From positions 34,019,275 to 34,083,274 of the forward strand of contig JALGPY010000009.1 in the NCBI GenBank assembly GCA_023055425.1: a DNA stretch of 64,000 nucleotides, given 5' to 3'. Within the stretch, counting starts at the first letter, position 1, and each line of letters opens with the position of its first letter. The notes beneath the pieces were generated by a model. The model searched no databases. It was not told the origin of the DNA and saw nothing but the letters and a program-made list of their open reading frames with translations. Below are positions 47,096-60,086 of the stretch, in pieces. The translations under genes were made by a program, and so were the position numbers. The stretch comes from Linanthus parryae (Eukaryota > Streptophyta > Magnoliopsida > Ericales > Polemoniaceae).

Positions 47096-48483
47096 TGTTG
47101 GGTTTTGACGTAGGTAACGCATCGGAATAACAAAATTAATTCCTACTCAAAGCCCACCAAGGATCACAGGAAGAGACATTCATAACATGATGAAGGACAT
47201 AGAAGATGTGTACCTTTTGGTTCGGGAGATCACACGAAGAATATTGTCCTCGTCTCTACGGTTGATCCACGTCTAGAGGTGAGATTTAGATTCTTCCTTC
47301 TCAAGTGCTAGCTTGAACCGGAGGAAGAGGGAAGAAGGATTCAAGCAACGAAGGAAACAAAGGAGGGTTCGGCCCTCTTCTTGTGGCCGACGGGTAGGGG
47401 ACGGGCTAGGGGGTTTCGGCCTCACAGTTTGTCTCTTGCTATCTCTTTTGCTTTCTCTCCCACTCACTTATGTTATGATCATTAGTTGTGGGAAGGAAGC
47501 TAGAGCATCCTTTATATAGTCCAACAACTCCTTGTTAACTACATAAAGGCTCTTCCTAGTTCTACATGAACTTGGGTTAGTCCCTTCCTTGCATATTAGT
47601 CCTACTAAGTCTGTAAGGTGTTGCAAAGTGATCCTTCTCATTAATTAATCATATTAATTAATCTCAAATATAGTTCAACCCTATTTGACGTGTGACCCCA
47701 TAGGTTTCTACTTAGTTGGTAGTAACTTATTACTAACATGGAGCGGTGTCTAGCAACACATCCATGCACCCAACTAATAGAAATAAGTCAGTGATCCCGA
47801 CAAACCTTTGTGCCCAATATCACATATTTGTCTCCATATCCGGATTGGACACGAGACATAAATAGTCACACTCGTATATCCAATCTGTAGTTCCTCGATC
47901 CTGGGAATATGCTTATGCAAGCAGATAACATCAATATCCCCATATTTATTTATCTGAGTCTGGCCAGACATTCAATAAGCCTCATCCCATTATGTGGGAG
48001 GGACAAATTCTCTCTACATCACTACGATCTCTAAGCTTGCTTCCTATCATGCCCGATAACTACCTTTATCATTACCCTGTTACGGTGTAACGTTTGATAA
48101 CATCAAAGCACAATATTTCACAACTAGAGTATCTAGTGACTTTAAGTCTAAGGATTGCAATTATATTAGCACTACGAGAAGCGATTGTGACTTTAACATA
48201 ATATAATGTATCCTTCTCGTTGTGGGTCAATCTAGTATGCCATTACTCCTAATGCATACCCATGTGTTAGACTTGATATCTTCATATCAATCTACATACA
48301 TACTAGTCTTTATTTGATCGTCCTATTAATCAATATAATGGAATAGGGATATTTAAGATAAACAACACATTGTATATAAGGACTTCATTATATTAAATAT
48401 CACAATAAATAATAAATGAATATTCTAGCCAGTAACATTGTTCATAATAAATATTAGATGCCTCTAGGGCACCTATTCCAACA
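47096..48483 (-). repeat. 3' LTR of nested copia element
   Basis: It begins TGTTGGGTTTTGACG and ends CACCTATTCCAACA on the plus strand. Relative to the other LTR it lacks a segment containing TCGAGTGGCCGTGGATATTT near 47977 and has scattered substitutions, so the insertion is not very recent. Confidence 0.95.
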
Positions 48484-48498
48484 GTCTCCCACTTGCAC
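48484..48498 (-). promoter_or_regulatory. Polypurine tract of nested copia element
   Basis: On the minus strand GTGCAAGTGGGAGAC directly abuts the LTR start TGTTGGAATA. It is a purine-rich primer for plus-strand synthesis. Confidence 0.8.
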
Positions 48499-49469
48499 TA
48501 GAGCCAATCTGGTGCATCTCGTATGCCTATAGATCTGGCGTGCCCTTCATGCTTTCGCTGCGCAAGTGGTTTTGTAAGCGGATCTGAAAGATTTTCATCC
48601 GTTGGAATCTTGCACATCTTCACATCTCCTCGATCGATCATATCACGAATAAGATGGAATCTCCTAAGTACATGCTTTGATTTCTGGTGTGATCTTGGTT
48701 CCTTGGATTGTGCGATCGCCCCGGAGTTGTCACAATACAACTCTATGGGATCCATAATGCTAGGGACCACACCGAGCTCAGTGATAAACTTCTTTATCCA
48801 AACTGCCTCTTTTTGTGCTTCCGCAGCAGCAATGTACTCAGTTTCTGTTGTAAAATCAGCAACTGTCCCTTTCTTAGAACTCTTCCAGCTCACAGCTCCT
48901 CCATTCAGGCAAAACTCGTATCTAGACAGCGATCTGTAGTCATCTTTGTCGGTTTGGAAGCTCGCATCAGTGTAACCAATTACACTTAGCTCTTCCTTAC
49001 CTCCAAATATCTAGAAGGCATCCTTAGTTCTTCTCAAGTACTTCAGGATGTTCTTGACAGCAATCCAGTGACTCTCACCCGGATTGGACTGATATCTGCT
49101 CTCCATACTCAACACGTATGTTACGTCTGGTCTAGCACACAACATGGCGTACATGATGGATCCTATGGCCGAAGCACAGGGTATCCTACTCATGCGGTCC
49201 TTCTCAATCTCTTTGGAGGGACAGTCATTCTTTGAAAGAGTGACTCCATGCGACATGGGCAAGAATCCCTTCTTGGAATCTTGTATGTTGAACCTCTTCA
49301 ACACCTTGTCTATATATGTACTTTGACTTAGGCCGAGCAGCTTTCTAGATCGACCATATAGATCTTTATACCAAGTATATAGGCTGCATCTCCTGAGTCC
49401 TTCATTGCAAAACACTCTCCTAACCAATCTTTAACAGATTGAAAAGTAGGAATATCGTTTCCAATGATT
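48499..49469 (-). pseudogene. Nested copia pol: RT C-terminus and RNase H
   Basis: Following the solo-LTR insertion, the minus strand resumes with IIGNDIPTF, then LLGLSQSTYIDKVLKRFNIQ, MSRIPCASAIGSIMYAMLC, ARPDVTYVLSMESRYQSNPG, SHWIAVKNILKYLRRTKDAF. The RNase H part is MSWKSSKKGTVADFTTETEY, KHVLRRFHLIRDMIDRGDVK and DPLTKPLAQRKHEGH. A stop and a frame change split the segments. The homology is to copia Pol. Confidence 0.9.
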
Positions 49470-49474
49470 AGTAT

Positions 49475-52249
49475 TGTAATACCCCAATTTTATACAAGAG
49501 GATAAGTTAATGATTTTAATAGAGCTTGGTGTTATAAGTGTGATTTACAAAAGTTCTAAATGAATTAATTAAAGAATGGAATTGAAATTGTAAGTTTTGA
49601 GACATTATAAAGTAGTTGGATAAATTTGAGGGGGGTACAATTGTAGTTTTCAGAAGTTATATATTAATTAAACAATTAGGGAGGTAAATGTAGTTCATAA
49701 AAGTTTGAAACTAAACTGAATAAAAGTCTGGGGAGGTTAGTGTATTTTAGACAAATAAAAGTGTGCAAATATTTTTACATGTAGGGGGTTGTAGTTGTCT
49801 TTTATCAAAGTTAAAGTATGCAAATAATTTATACTTGTACATAATACGTATGAAATACTTTTAACTATTCGTATTTTGTTTAACCCGACCCATATAAAAG
49901 TATAACCCGGTATAGTTGTACGTATAATACACGTGACCCGTATTTTTTTATTATAACCTGACCCAAAACCCGTATTTTCTTTTTTTATTTAAATTTTATT
50001 ATTTTTCTCTCTCTCCCCGTCTTTAGTTTCTCTCTCTCTCTCTTTTCTCCACGGGGAGACAACTCCCCTCCTCCCTCACACATCTCCATCCCTCCTCCCA
50101 CTACCCTATTAAATTCATCACCTTCCTCCTCCTTCCTCCATCACCATCTCTTCTACCTCCCTACACCTCTACCTCCCTACACCCTACTACTCAAACTCAT
50201 CACCCCTTCCCTCATTTTCTTTCACCTCCCTCACAACACACCCACACACTCGCACAAAACTCTTACCCTCACAAAAACACCTCCCCATCTCTTTCTCTCT
50301 CCCCTTCTTCGCGGCCAAACACACACACACACACACTCACAAATTCTCAACCCAGCCAACTCACTCCCCCTCCTATTTAACTCCCCTCCCTCCTCCTCAC
50401 AAACACAACAAAAATAACAAAAACATCACCACCATCTTTTTATTCTTTGGTAAAACAACACCACCACAGCCACGTCTATTCTCCCTCCACCTTCATCACC
50501 ATCCCCTCATCTCCTCCCTCCTCTACCACAACAAACAGTAGCAGCAAATCACCACCCCACCACCATCACCTCCTCCACCTTCGGCACCACCTTCACCACC
50601 ACCTCCTCCATAAATTCCGGCCACCAATCTCCCTCCCTAACTCTCTGCATCCATTCTCTTCTCACCTCTGTTCTCCTCTCTCACAAACCCAGCAACAACA
50701 ACACCCACCATCGCCATCACCATCATCACCCCCACTGCCGACACCAACGCCACCACCACCTCCTCCATTACCGCCGCAACCACCCTCGTCCCCTCCACTT
50801 CTCTTTTACCCCTTAATCACCGTCCTCTCTCCCCCTCTCTCTCTCTGTCGCCTGAAATCACCAGCAGGAGCAACAATAACAGAGGCCGAAGACCCGTCGA
50901 ACAGACCCAACCCACGGGAGACCTCCGGCCACCACCGCACCTTATCTGCCCCGTTCCTCCACAAATCGGCACTCCTCCACACCCCCTGAGGTCCGACGAA
51001 CCCAAAAGACCCCTGAACTGGCCACCAAGCTGCCGGAGCGCCGTAGTTTCCGGTGAGCTCCGACCCAAACTTCGGCGACCAATTTCTCTACCATTCGGCA
51101 ACGGTTTCATAGACGTGGGCTACGTCGATTACCCGTAGGAGCTACATTCTGATAATTGCCTTATCAACTTGAGGTGAGTTGCATGCTTAGTCTTGCGTGC
51201 TAGCTTCTTTCGTGTCTACTACTTGTTTAATTGGAAAAATAGTTGTCGTATTTCATCCTCTACTTGATAAATGTGTTTTAATTGTTTTCGAATCTTCAAG
51301 ATATTATTCGAGCTTGGAATACTTGTCACACTTGATCAGAAATCAGTAATAACATAATATTTACGAACCAGTGATGTTACTTATATTGGGTGATGATTCC
51401 CTGGGCTTAGTCCCTAAAGAGATAATCAGGTTCGATCCCCAGAGTTACTTATATTGGGTGATGATTCCCTGGGCATATTCCCTAAAGAGATAATCGGGTT
51501 CGATCCCCGGAATAAAGTAAAATGATTCTCGTGTACCGGAACCAGTTATCGGGTTTAATTCCCTGGGCACCGGTCCCTACATTCACTAAGGGTGATGATT
51601 CACTGGGCTTTGGTCCCTAAAGATATGGCACTACGTGCACCCCGACTCCGTTCGCCGTAGGCTGGAGTACTGCTTCTAGATACCACTCCTTTGATTGACG
51701 CTCTTAGGAGGGTGTTGCAACACTTAAGGTCTAGAATGTCTGATTGTGGTCACTGGTCTACCCGGGTACTGTGAACAAAATAAATGATAACCTGACTAAT
51801 CTGTATGGAAACCGTTATATACTTTCGACATATTGAATTTCAGGAACACATCTTGGTAAACAGATCGGTTATGTGAGAAACAATCATTGTTTGGTAATAT
51901 TGTTGCTTGTTCTTAAAATTTTGATGGTATTTACACTCTATTACTCTCATTTTATTTAACACGTGTCCCTGCAGCCTATCTTAGCCCTTCCTGTTTTTAC
52001 ATGCTAAGGTGTACCTATCTCAGCATTTCTTGCTGACTTTCGAAAAATTGCGGTCTTGTTTTCATTCCCCCGCAGGTCTAAGAGATGGTATTATGGAGTA
52101 GCGGGATACGAGACTCAACTAGAATATCAGGCATCGTCACCTTATGTTGAGAACACTAGTTTAATAATGTTATTATCGAAATGTTGTAGCATGCGTTGTA
52201 GCCTAAAGACGATAATGTAATAACTTGTTGGTTTCAGCGGAGTTTTACA
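49475..52249 (+). mobile_element. 2.8 kb solo LTR, Ty3/gypsy (Tekay-like), inside copia RT
   Basis: It starts TGTAATACCCCAATTTTATA and ends GCGGAGTTTTACA, flanked by a 5 bp duplication AGTAT (49470-49474, 52250-52254). Excluding one AGTAT plus the insert rejoins the copia RT frame as DDIL then IIGND. Long LTRs starting TGTAATACCCC are typical of the Tekay/Del lineage. It has a CT-rich and Pro/His-codon-rich left half whose open frame (50447-50989) I regard as non-coding. No internal region remains. The orientation is assumed. Confidence 0.9.
51371..51620. repeat. Tandem repeats inside solo LTR
   Basis: GTTACTTATATTGGGTGATG plus ATTCCCTGGGC...CCCTAAAGAGATAATC occurs twice in a ~66 bp unit, followed by two degenerate repeats (ATTCCCTGGGCACCGGTCCC and GTGATGATTCACTGGGC). 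Such arrays are common in Tekay-type LTRs. Confidence 0.85.
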
Positions 52250-55200
52250 AGTATGTCATCCATATACAAGACCAGAAACACTACAGAGCTCCCACTAGCC
52301 TTCTTGTATACACGAGGCTCACATTCATTTTTGATGAAGACAAAATCTTTGACCGCATCATCAAAGCGTCGATTCCAGCTCCTAAAAGCTTGCTTCAATC
52401 CATAAATGGACCTTTCCAGCTTACAGACATTATTGGCGTTCTCTGGATCCTCAAAACCCTTCGGTTGTGTCATGTACACATCCTCGAGGAGGTTCCCATA
52501 AATGAACGCTGTTTTGGCATCCATCTGCCAAATCTCGTAGTCGCAGTATGCTGCTATAGCAAGTAGGATTCGAATGGATTTGGTCATGGCGACTGGTGAA
52601 AAGTTCTCATCATAGTCAATACCATGGATCTGTCTGTACCTTTTGGCTACCAACCGCCCCTTATAGGCAACTATCTTGCCATCCATGTCGGTCTTCTTCT
52701 TAAAGACCCACTTGCACCCTATGGGTCGTGCCCCTTCGGGTGGTTCCACCAAAGTCCATACTTTGTTGGTGTACATGGAATCCATTTCGGATCTCATGGT
52801 TTCCAGCCACTTCTTGGAGTCTGGGCCTTTCATGGCCTCCCCGTAAGTCGCAGGCTGATCACCATGAGTGGTACGTCATCGGGCTAAGTCACGAGAAGTC
52901 CGTACCTCTCTAGCTCATGATGCACTCTTCCTGACCTACGGAGTTCCTGGTTACCTGAACAGGTTCTTCCACAACAACTTGCGGCTCCTGCTCATGTTCC
53001 ATCATCGGTTCAGTGATTTGTGGTTCTTGAATTTCTTCAAGATCTACAGCCCTCCCACTTGCTTCTTTAGAGACAAATTCTCTTTCCAGAAACACGCCGG
53101 TCAGAGCAACAAACACTTTGTTCTCGGTGGGGTTGTAGAAATAATATCCTTTAGTTCTTTAGGATATCCCACAAACTTACACTTATCCGCTTTGGGCCCG
53201 AGCTTGTCTGTTTGTAAACGCTTTACATAGACATCGTAGCCCCAAATCCTCATAAACGACACTATGGGACGCTTCCCAGTCCATATCTCATATGGTGTCT
53301 TCATGACTCATTTGGATGGAACACTGTCAATGGTAAAAGATGTCGTCATTAGAGCATGCCCCCAACATGATATTGGAAGATCCGTTTGAGACATCATAGA
53401 TCGCACCATATCTAATAGTGTGCGATTCCTCCTCTCGGACACGCCATTCCATTTTGGCGTTCCGGGTGGAGTGAGGTGGGATACTATCCCACACTCTCTA
53501 AGATACTCATCAAACTCTTGGCTTAAGTATTCTCCTCCACGATTCGATCGTAGAGCCTTAGTACTTTAGCCAAGTTTCTTCTCTACTTCATTCTTAAATT
53601 CCTTTAACAATTCAAAGGATTCAGATTTGACCTTCATAAGGTATACAAATTCGTATCCACTGAAATCATCAGTGAACATAATGAAGTAGGTGTAACCACC
53701 TTTGGCAGACGTGGGGAACGGCCCGCATACATCAGTATGTATGAGTGCCAATAACTCACTAGTCCTCTCACCTTTCTTATTGAAAGGGGACTTTGTCATT
53801 TTTCTTAATAAACAAGATTCGCATGTCTCATATGATTCCAAATCAAATGAGTCTAGAAGTCCATCTTTACGGAGTCTAGATATGCGTTTGTCATTTTTAT
53901 GGCCTAAACGACAGTGCCATAGATATGTAGGATTTAAATTGTTAGTTTTAATCCTTTTAGTATTTATGTTATAGATTGGACTATTTAGATCAAGGATATA
54001 CAATCCATTAGACAAATGCACACTACAGTAGTGCATACTATCAAAATAAATGGAGCAACACTTGTCCTTTATTGAAATAAAAAAAAACCTTCTCGTCCAA
54101 CCAAGAAATGGAAATAGTGTTTCTGCTCATAGCAGGCACATAAAAGCAATTGTCTAATTCTAAAATAAGTCCAGAAGGAAAAGATAGCTCATAAACGCCT
54201 ACAGCTAATGCAACTCTTGCTCCATTCCCGACGCGCAGATCTATCTCCCCTTTAGCCAATCTTCTACTACTTTTCAAATCGTGCACATTTCGACAAATGT
54301 GAGAACCACATCCAGTATCCAATACCCAAGATGAAGAAATAGAAAGATTGACGTCTACAACATAAATACCTGGTGGTGGTGGAATCACTATTCCAAGCTT
54401 CTTATCCTCCAGATATTTAGGGAAATTCCTCCTCCAGTGACCCGGCTGGCTGCAGTAGTGACACTCACCTTTAGCCAAGCCTCCACTAGGATTTAGGGCT
54501 TCCTTGGATTTTGCAACTTTCTTGCTCTTTCCTCTGGAAGTAGAGGCAACTCCTTTTCCCTTCCTCTTATGAACCATCATTTTGGCCCTGCCCTTGCCTT
54601 TATCGATGCTCTGTTCAGCTGTCTTTAGTATGTTCAACAAGTCTGGCAGAGTCTTACTGATCTCGTTCATATTATAGTTCATGATGAACTGATAACTGTC
54701 AGGCAACGATTGCAAGACAAGATCAGTTTCCAAATCTTGGCTAAGTTGGAATCCCAGTCTCTCAAGGTTCTCGATGTACCCGATCATTCAGAGTACATGA
54801 GGCCCTACTAGGTTCCCATCTGCAAGACTACTCTTGAACAATGATTCGGATACTTCATAGCGTTCATGCCTTGCCTGTTCCTGAAACAACTGGTTCAAGT
54901 GTATGATCATATCATAGGCATCCATGTTCTCGTGCTGCTTCTGAAGCTCAGCAGTCATGGTGCAAAGCATGAGGCAAGTCACGTCACTGAATCATCGATA
55001 TGTTTCTGACGTGTCCTTACTTCCGTTAGAGCAGACTCATCCTGTGGTGGGGCTGGAATCGGAGTGTACAAGACGTACAACTTCTTTTCTTGCTTAAGGA
55101 CAATCCTTAAGTTTCTGTACCAGTCGAGGAAATTCGTTCTAGACAGTTTATACTTCTCAAGGCCAGATCGTAGGGATGAAGTCGATGCGTTTTTGTTTTC

Positions 55201-55251
55201 CATTTGGAATTCTACAAAACGAGAAATGTGCAATTTAGTATTTTTGAACAA
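52250..55251 (-). pseudogene. Nested copia gag, protease, integrase and RT N-terminus
   Basis: In minus-strand order: gag starts near 55251 (KYKLSRTNFLDWYRNLRIVL), with a frame change near 54980 and an in-frame TGA (54786-54788 region) before MIGYIENLERLGF. The zinc knuckle is CHYCSQPGHWRRNF, where the final Cys is Phe. Protease has DTGCGSHICRN. Integrase has LWHCRLGHKNDKR, CESCLLRKM, HTDVCGPFPTSAKGGYTYF and TDDFSGYEF. RT starts near 52833 (MKGPDSKKWLETMRSEMDSM), with WQMDAKTAFIYGNLLEDVYM and VLYMDDI just at the solo-LTR boundary. Several stops separate the blocks. Confidence 0.93.
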
Positions 55252-56838
55252 TTTTAACTATATTCAACAATGGCTAGATCATTAAATATAGCTCCCACTA
55301 TTTTTCTCGGATTAATAGCCCTCACCATTAATGCAGAAAATATCATTATATTTTGTAGTAGGTCCAAAATCCCCTTTTCACTTTTTCTTGAGCTTGCTTT
55401 GGCAAGTCACCCAAGACTAGGTTATTTAGGTAGGAACTATTCCAATTGCATCCCATGCAACTCTTGGTCCAATTAGGTGAATAACTCTTTATTCTCTATC
55501 CTTTGGATAACACCCAATTATCATGCGTCTAGGTTAATCAATCCAATTGAGTCTTATCCAGTTGCGTCCAACCTCTTGCTTCAACATACACACATTACTA
55601 GCTTGTGTCGTCCGCAACACACCTTGGTAAATTAAAATCGCCTTGCTTTGGCAAGCCCGAATTTTAATAAACCCTGATCATGAAGGGTGTTTTAGCAAGA
55701 GAAGGCAAAACACAATATCTTATTTGAAGGATTTAATCATTCTTAATTTGTTTGGTTGATCCAATCAACATGATCTACTTATTTGGATTGGACAATCCAC
55801 AATAAAAGACATAATTTGTTTATTATTATCTTGTTAACGTTTTGCTAGTATCGCCATACACACAAAAATAAATAACAAGACATAAATAATAAACATCCAC
55901 AAAATAAAAAAACGTGGCATGGATATGGCCCCTATACTAAGATATTATCAATCCAATGATAAAATCTATTTGCCCTAAAGTGACAAGCTCATCTCCATGT
56001 GCTCTACCATAGTCGCGCGCCTAGGGTAGGGTGTCTTCTTCGTCTTTTGGCTTCTTTGGCTCTCCAGTCTTCTTCTCCATGCTCTTGGCTATCATCTAAA
56101 TATTTCTAATTCTAGTCTAACATCTAGAATAAATAAATAATAAAAGCCTTACATGTTGAGGAGAAAAACGACTCGCAGGCCGTAAAACCTAATTAATTAT
56201 TACATTAATTTGATTAGCTCGCAGGCCGTAAATCAAACCATAAAAACAATAAACATCCACAACCTAGGCCATATCCATCCACCATGAAATAAAGCACATA
56301 ATAGTTAAAACCAACTTTTAACGCGCTTGTTCAATTTTTAGTTGAATTGGGTAATTAGGGTTACAACAGTCCAAGGGGTCCAACCCATGCATGGGCCGAA
56401 CCCCAAGAGAACCGCCGCCCGCCACGTGGGCCGACCCTAGGCTGGCCGCCCCTAGTGGCCCGCGGCCTTGCTTGGCGCGCAAGGAGGAGGGGTCGGACGG
56501 CTAGGGTTTCGGCCGTAGTCTTATTTCCTTCCATCCTTGTTGCCCAAGCTTGGTTGTTTCCATATGGATGTTTCCATATAATTGTTTCCATAATTGAAAA
56601 ACTCCTTTTTCAACTATGTGCCCATGAACCCTAATTTTCAAGAACCCAATAATTCACATCCTATGTGATTAAACTCACCAATTCTAACATCCAATGTTAA
56701 ATTAGATCTTGTTTATATTGAATCAAATTCTATTTTACATCTACTATGCCAATTAATTTCAGTTTTGCGTACAATTAACAATACGGTGTATAAACTGAAA
56801 TCGTAACACATAAAATCATGTTATGCACTACGACCTGT
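55252..56838 (-). other. Leader between primer-binding site and gag of nested copia
   Basis: About 1.6 kb of AT-rich, non-coding leader with a GC-rich patch around 56390-56490 that yields a short open frame only. No gene is supported. Confidence 0.6.
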
Positions 56839-56851
56839 GGCTCTGATACCA
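56839..56851 (-). promoter_or_regulatory. Primer-binding site of nested copia (tRNA iMet)
   Basis: On the minus strand TGGTATCAGAGCC lies one base from the LTR end. It matches the 3' end of plant initiator methionine tRNA. Confidence 0.93.
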
Positions 56852-56852
56852 C

Positions 56853-58263
56853 TGTTGGGTTTTGACGTAGGTAACACAACGGAATAACAAAATTAATTCC
56901 TAATCAAAGCCCACCAAGGATCACAGGAAGAGACATTCATAACATGATGAAGGACATAGAAGATGTGTACCTTTTGGTTCGGGAGATCACACGAAAAATA
57001 TTGTCCTCGTCTCTACGGTTGATCCACGTCTAGAGGTGAGATCTAGATTCTTCCTTATAAAGTGCTAGCTTGGACCGGAGGAATAGGGAAGAAGGAATCA
57101 AGCAACGAAGGAGGCAAAGGAGGGTTCGGCCCTCCTCTTGTGGCCGACGGGTAGGGGACGGGCTAGGGGGTTTCGGCCTCCTAGCTTGTCTCTTGCTCTC
57201 TCTTTTTCTTTCTCTCCCACTCACTTATGTTATGATCATTAGTTGTGGGAAGGAAGCTAAAGCATCCTTTATATAGTCCAACAACTCCTTGTTAACTACA
57301 TAAAGGCCCTTTCTGGTTCTACATGAACTTGGATTAGTCCCTTCCTTGCATATTAGTCCTACTAAGTTTGCAAGGTGTTGCAAAGTGATCCTTCTCATTA
57401 ATTAATCATATTAATTAATCCCAAATCTAGTTCAACCCTATTTGACGTGTGACCCCATAGGTTTTTACTTAATTCGTAGTAACTTCTTACTAACATGGAG
57501 CGGTGTCTAGCAAAACATCCATGCACCCAACTAATAGAAATAAGTCAGTGATCCCGAAAAAACTGTGTGCCCACTATCCCTTTGTCTCCATATCCGGATT
57601 GGACACGAGACATAAATAGTCACACTCGTATATCCAATCCATAGTTTCTCAATCCTGGGTATATGCTTATGCAAGCAGATAACATCAATATCCCCATATT
57701 GATTTATCTGAGTCTGGCCAGACATTCAATAAGCCTCATCCCTCGAGTGGCCGTGGATATTTGCTCCCATTATGTTGGAGGGACAAATCATCTCTACATC
57801 ACTACGATCTCTAATCTTGCTTCCTGTCATGCCCGATAACTACCTTTATGATTACCCAGTTACAGTGTAAAGTTTGATAACATCAAAGCTTAATATTTCA
57901 CAACTAGAGTATCTAGTGACTTCAAGTCTAAGGATTGCAATTATATTAGCACTACGAGAAGCGATTGTGACTTTAACATAATCTAATGTCTCCTTCTAGT
58001 CGTGGGTCAATCTAGTATGCCATTACTCCTAATGCATACCCATGTGTTAGACTTGATATCTCCATATCAATCAACACACATACTAGTCTATATTTGATCG
58101 TCATATTAATCAATATAATGGACTAGGGATATTTAAGAAAAACGACACATTGTATCTGAGGAATTCATTATATTAAAAATCACAATAAATAATAAATAAT
58201 ATTCTAGCCAATAACATTGTTCATACTAAATATTTGATTGCCTCTAGGGAACCTATTCCAACA
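56853..58263 (-). repeat. 5' LTR of nested copia element
   Basis: It is nearly identical in layout to the LTR at 47096, with the same ends, and is somewhat longer because it keeps a segment containing TCGAGTGGCCGTGGATATTT. Its outer flank CTTGG completes the target-site duplication. Confidence 0.95.
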
Positions 58264-58560
58264 CTTGGAACCCTTCCGGTTGGCTCATGTATATCTCTTT
58301 CTCCAACTCTCCATGTAGGAAAGTTGTTTTCACGTCTAGCTTCTCAAGCTCTAAGTCGTGGTGCGCCACCAGCGCTAGTAGCAACCTGATCGAAGAATGA
58401 CTGACCACCGGTTAAAAGATCTCGCTGTAGTCAACCCCTTCTTTATGACTGAACCCTCTTGCAACTAACGTTACTTTAAACTTGATGCCCTCTCTAGCTG
58501 TAGTTCATTCCTTTCTTCTGAAAACCCACTTGCCAGTGACTATCTTCCTTCCGGCTGCGA
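58264..58560 (-). pseudogene. Old Ty1/copia element, RT N-terminal part
   Basis: On the minus strand the sequence reads TGKWVFRRKE, GIKFKVTLVARGFSHKEGVD, YSEIF, SSIRLLLALVAHHDLELEKL and DVKTTFLHGELEKEIYMSQP just at the insertion point, with stops. This is the RT region that continues at 47095 after the nested element. Confidence 0.85.
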
Positions 58561-58719
58561 TTGTTGGTTGTGTTGATGTGCAAGAATAACCATGTGTTTA
58601 AAGAGACGTCTGATCAAAGTCCTCTTTCCGGGTTGATAATTAGTATCAACACGGTAACAAGATGTAAAAATATATATTTTGAAAATACTTTGGAAAGGTT
58701 CAAAGAGCTCCACGAATTT

Positions 58720-59270
58720 CCAACACCATGGTGGTAGAATTTCCAACCATGGCAAGCGACAAGAAAAAGCGAAGATTTTCTAAGCCAACACCTCTCCAAA
58801 GCGGCGGCAACAACCCCACAACGGTGGAAAGGAGGGCACAAATGCGCACCACGGTGGGCATTACTCCACCGCGACAAGAAGCAAACAGAGCTTCAAAACC
58901 TTTGGGTAAAAACACCACCACGGCGGCAAGACACAACACCGCGCTGACGCGAAGATCTAGACACAGCACCACGGGGCAAGAACGCCACCACGAGACACTT
59001 GGATAATTTCGAACATTGCTTCAACAAACCGCCACCATGGCGGAACCAAGATAGAAAGTTTTGCACCACGGTGGTGATCAACCCCACCACTGCACTGGAG
59101 AAAAAAAAATTTGAAACATGGGCCAACACGGTAAGAGAACCCCCACCGCAGCGACATCGAAGCAGAAAGTCCGCCACCACGGCGAGGAGAGCCCCCATAG
59201 CGGCAACGGAGGGAAGTAAGGGAGCGCAGAGGACAACGACAATCATTCCATCAGCCCCACAGCAGCGTTA
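58720..59270. repeat. Degenerate CACCACGGTGG-rich region
   Basis: Near-palindromic words CACCATGGTGG, CACCACGGTGG, CACCACGGCGG recur about eight times with variable spacing (58725, 58847, 58913, 59030, 59062, 59170). Open frames on both strands here come from this bias. No domain is seen. Confidence 0.55.
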
Positions 59271-59593
59271 GGTGACGTGGGTGAAAAAAATTTAGCCTAT
59301 GTAGGGTTTATTAAGGGCAATCATTCCATGATTGTCCACATTCGTTCACATAGACTTCATCACAACCATCCGGATCAAAGATTTTCTAACCAAGGATTGA
59401 AGAAACAAAGCATACATTAAAGCTCGAGTAGCAAGGTGACTTCTTCCCTTTGTCTCAATCACTCTCTCCATTTTACTTCATCCTTCAACATGACAACTAA
59501 ACAAGACACCTTCAATGATTACACTGCGAGATTAGCAAAGTCTCAAGAACCCGATTAAGGAAGATGCTTGAACGCTCCTTAGCTTTGCTTATT

Positions 59594-60083
59594 GGGGTTG
59601 TTTGGATCAGAGGAAGTAGTGAGGAAAGGAAATTATAAAATCTGAGATAATTGGTCAAAATTTTTATTTAAATCAGGAATTCCGGAAAAGGGAAGGAATC
59701 CGGATTTTTGGACCCGGAATTCCGGGAAATCCGGCAGAAATCCGAATAATTGGTCAAATTCCAGATTTAACCATTTTCAGCCGACATTGTTTCTTTCCCC
59801 TTCCACGTGTCATTTAACGATTGGACACCTAGGACAAAATTGTTTAAAAATCATGGGATTCACTCAGTATCTCTACCGTTCCTTTTCCAAAATTTGCTAT
59901 ATTCGAGGTAAATCACCATTTTTATTAATATTTAATCATTAATGTTTCTACTCGGAAAAAAAATTATTAATTTTGTTTCAAAAATTACATTAATCTACTT
60001 TTAGCTATCTTATCCAAACACTCCAGATAAAAGTAGTTTTTTAGCCAAATCGCTCACTTACTTCAGCTTATCCAAACAGCCTC
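59594..60083. mobile_element. MITE with GGGGTTGTTTGGAT ends
   Basis: The left end GGGGTTGTTTGGATCAG and the inverted right end GAGGCTGTTTGGATAAG agree over about 30 bp with mismatches. ATT occurs on both sides (59591-59593, 60084-60086) as a candidate 3 bp duplication. The GTTTGGAT-type end is common in Tourist-like MITEs; the duplication is not the usual TWA, so the class is uncertain. Confidence 0.6.
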
Positions 60084-60086
60084 ATT

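Larger units (their letters stand above)
47096..58263 (-). mobile_element. Ty1/copia retrotransposon, 11.2 kb, nested
   Basis: Two LTRs (47096-48483 and 56853-58263) start TGTTGGGTTTTGACG and end CCTATTCCAACA. A 5 bp duplication CTTGG flanks the whole (47091-47095, 58264-58268). The element lies on the minus strand: primer-binding site beside the right LTR, polypurine tract beside the left LTR, and gag, protease, integrase, RT, RNase H in copia order between. It interrupts the RT of an older copia element and is itself interrupted by a solo LTR at 49475-52249. Stops and frameshifts in gag and pol make it non-functional. Confidence 0.95.

Noticed and set aside
50447..50989. 180-codon Pro/Ser/His-rich frame
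   Set aside because: It lies in the CT/CA-rich part of a solo LTR with its own target duplication; composition explains it.
58728..59271. 92- and 117-codon frames on opposite strands
   Set aside because: CACCACGGTGG word bias keeps several frames open at once; no domain seen.
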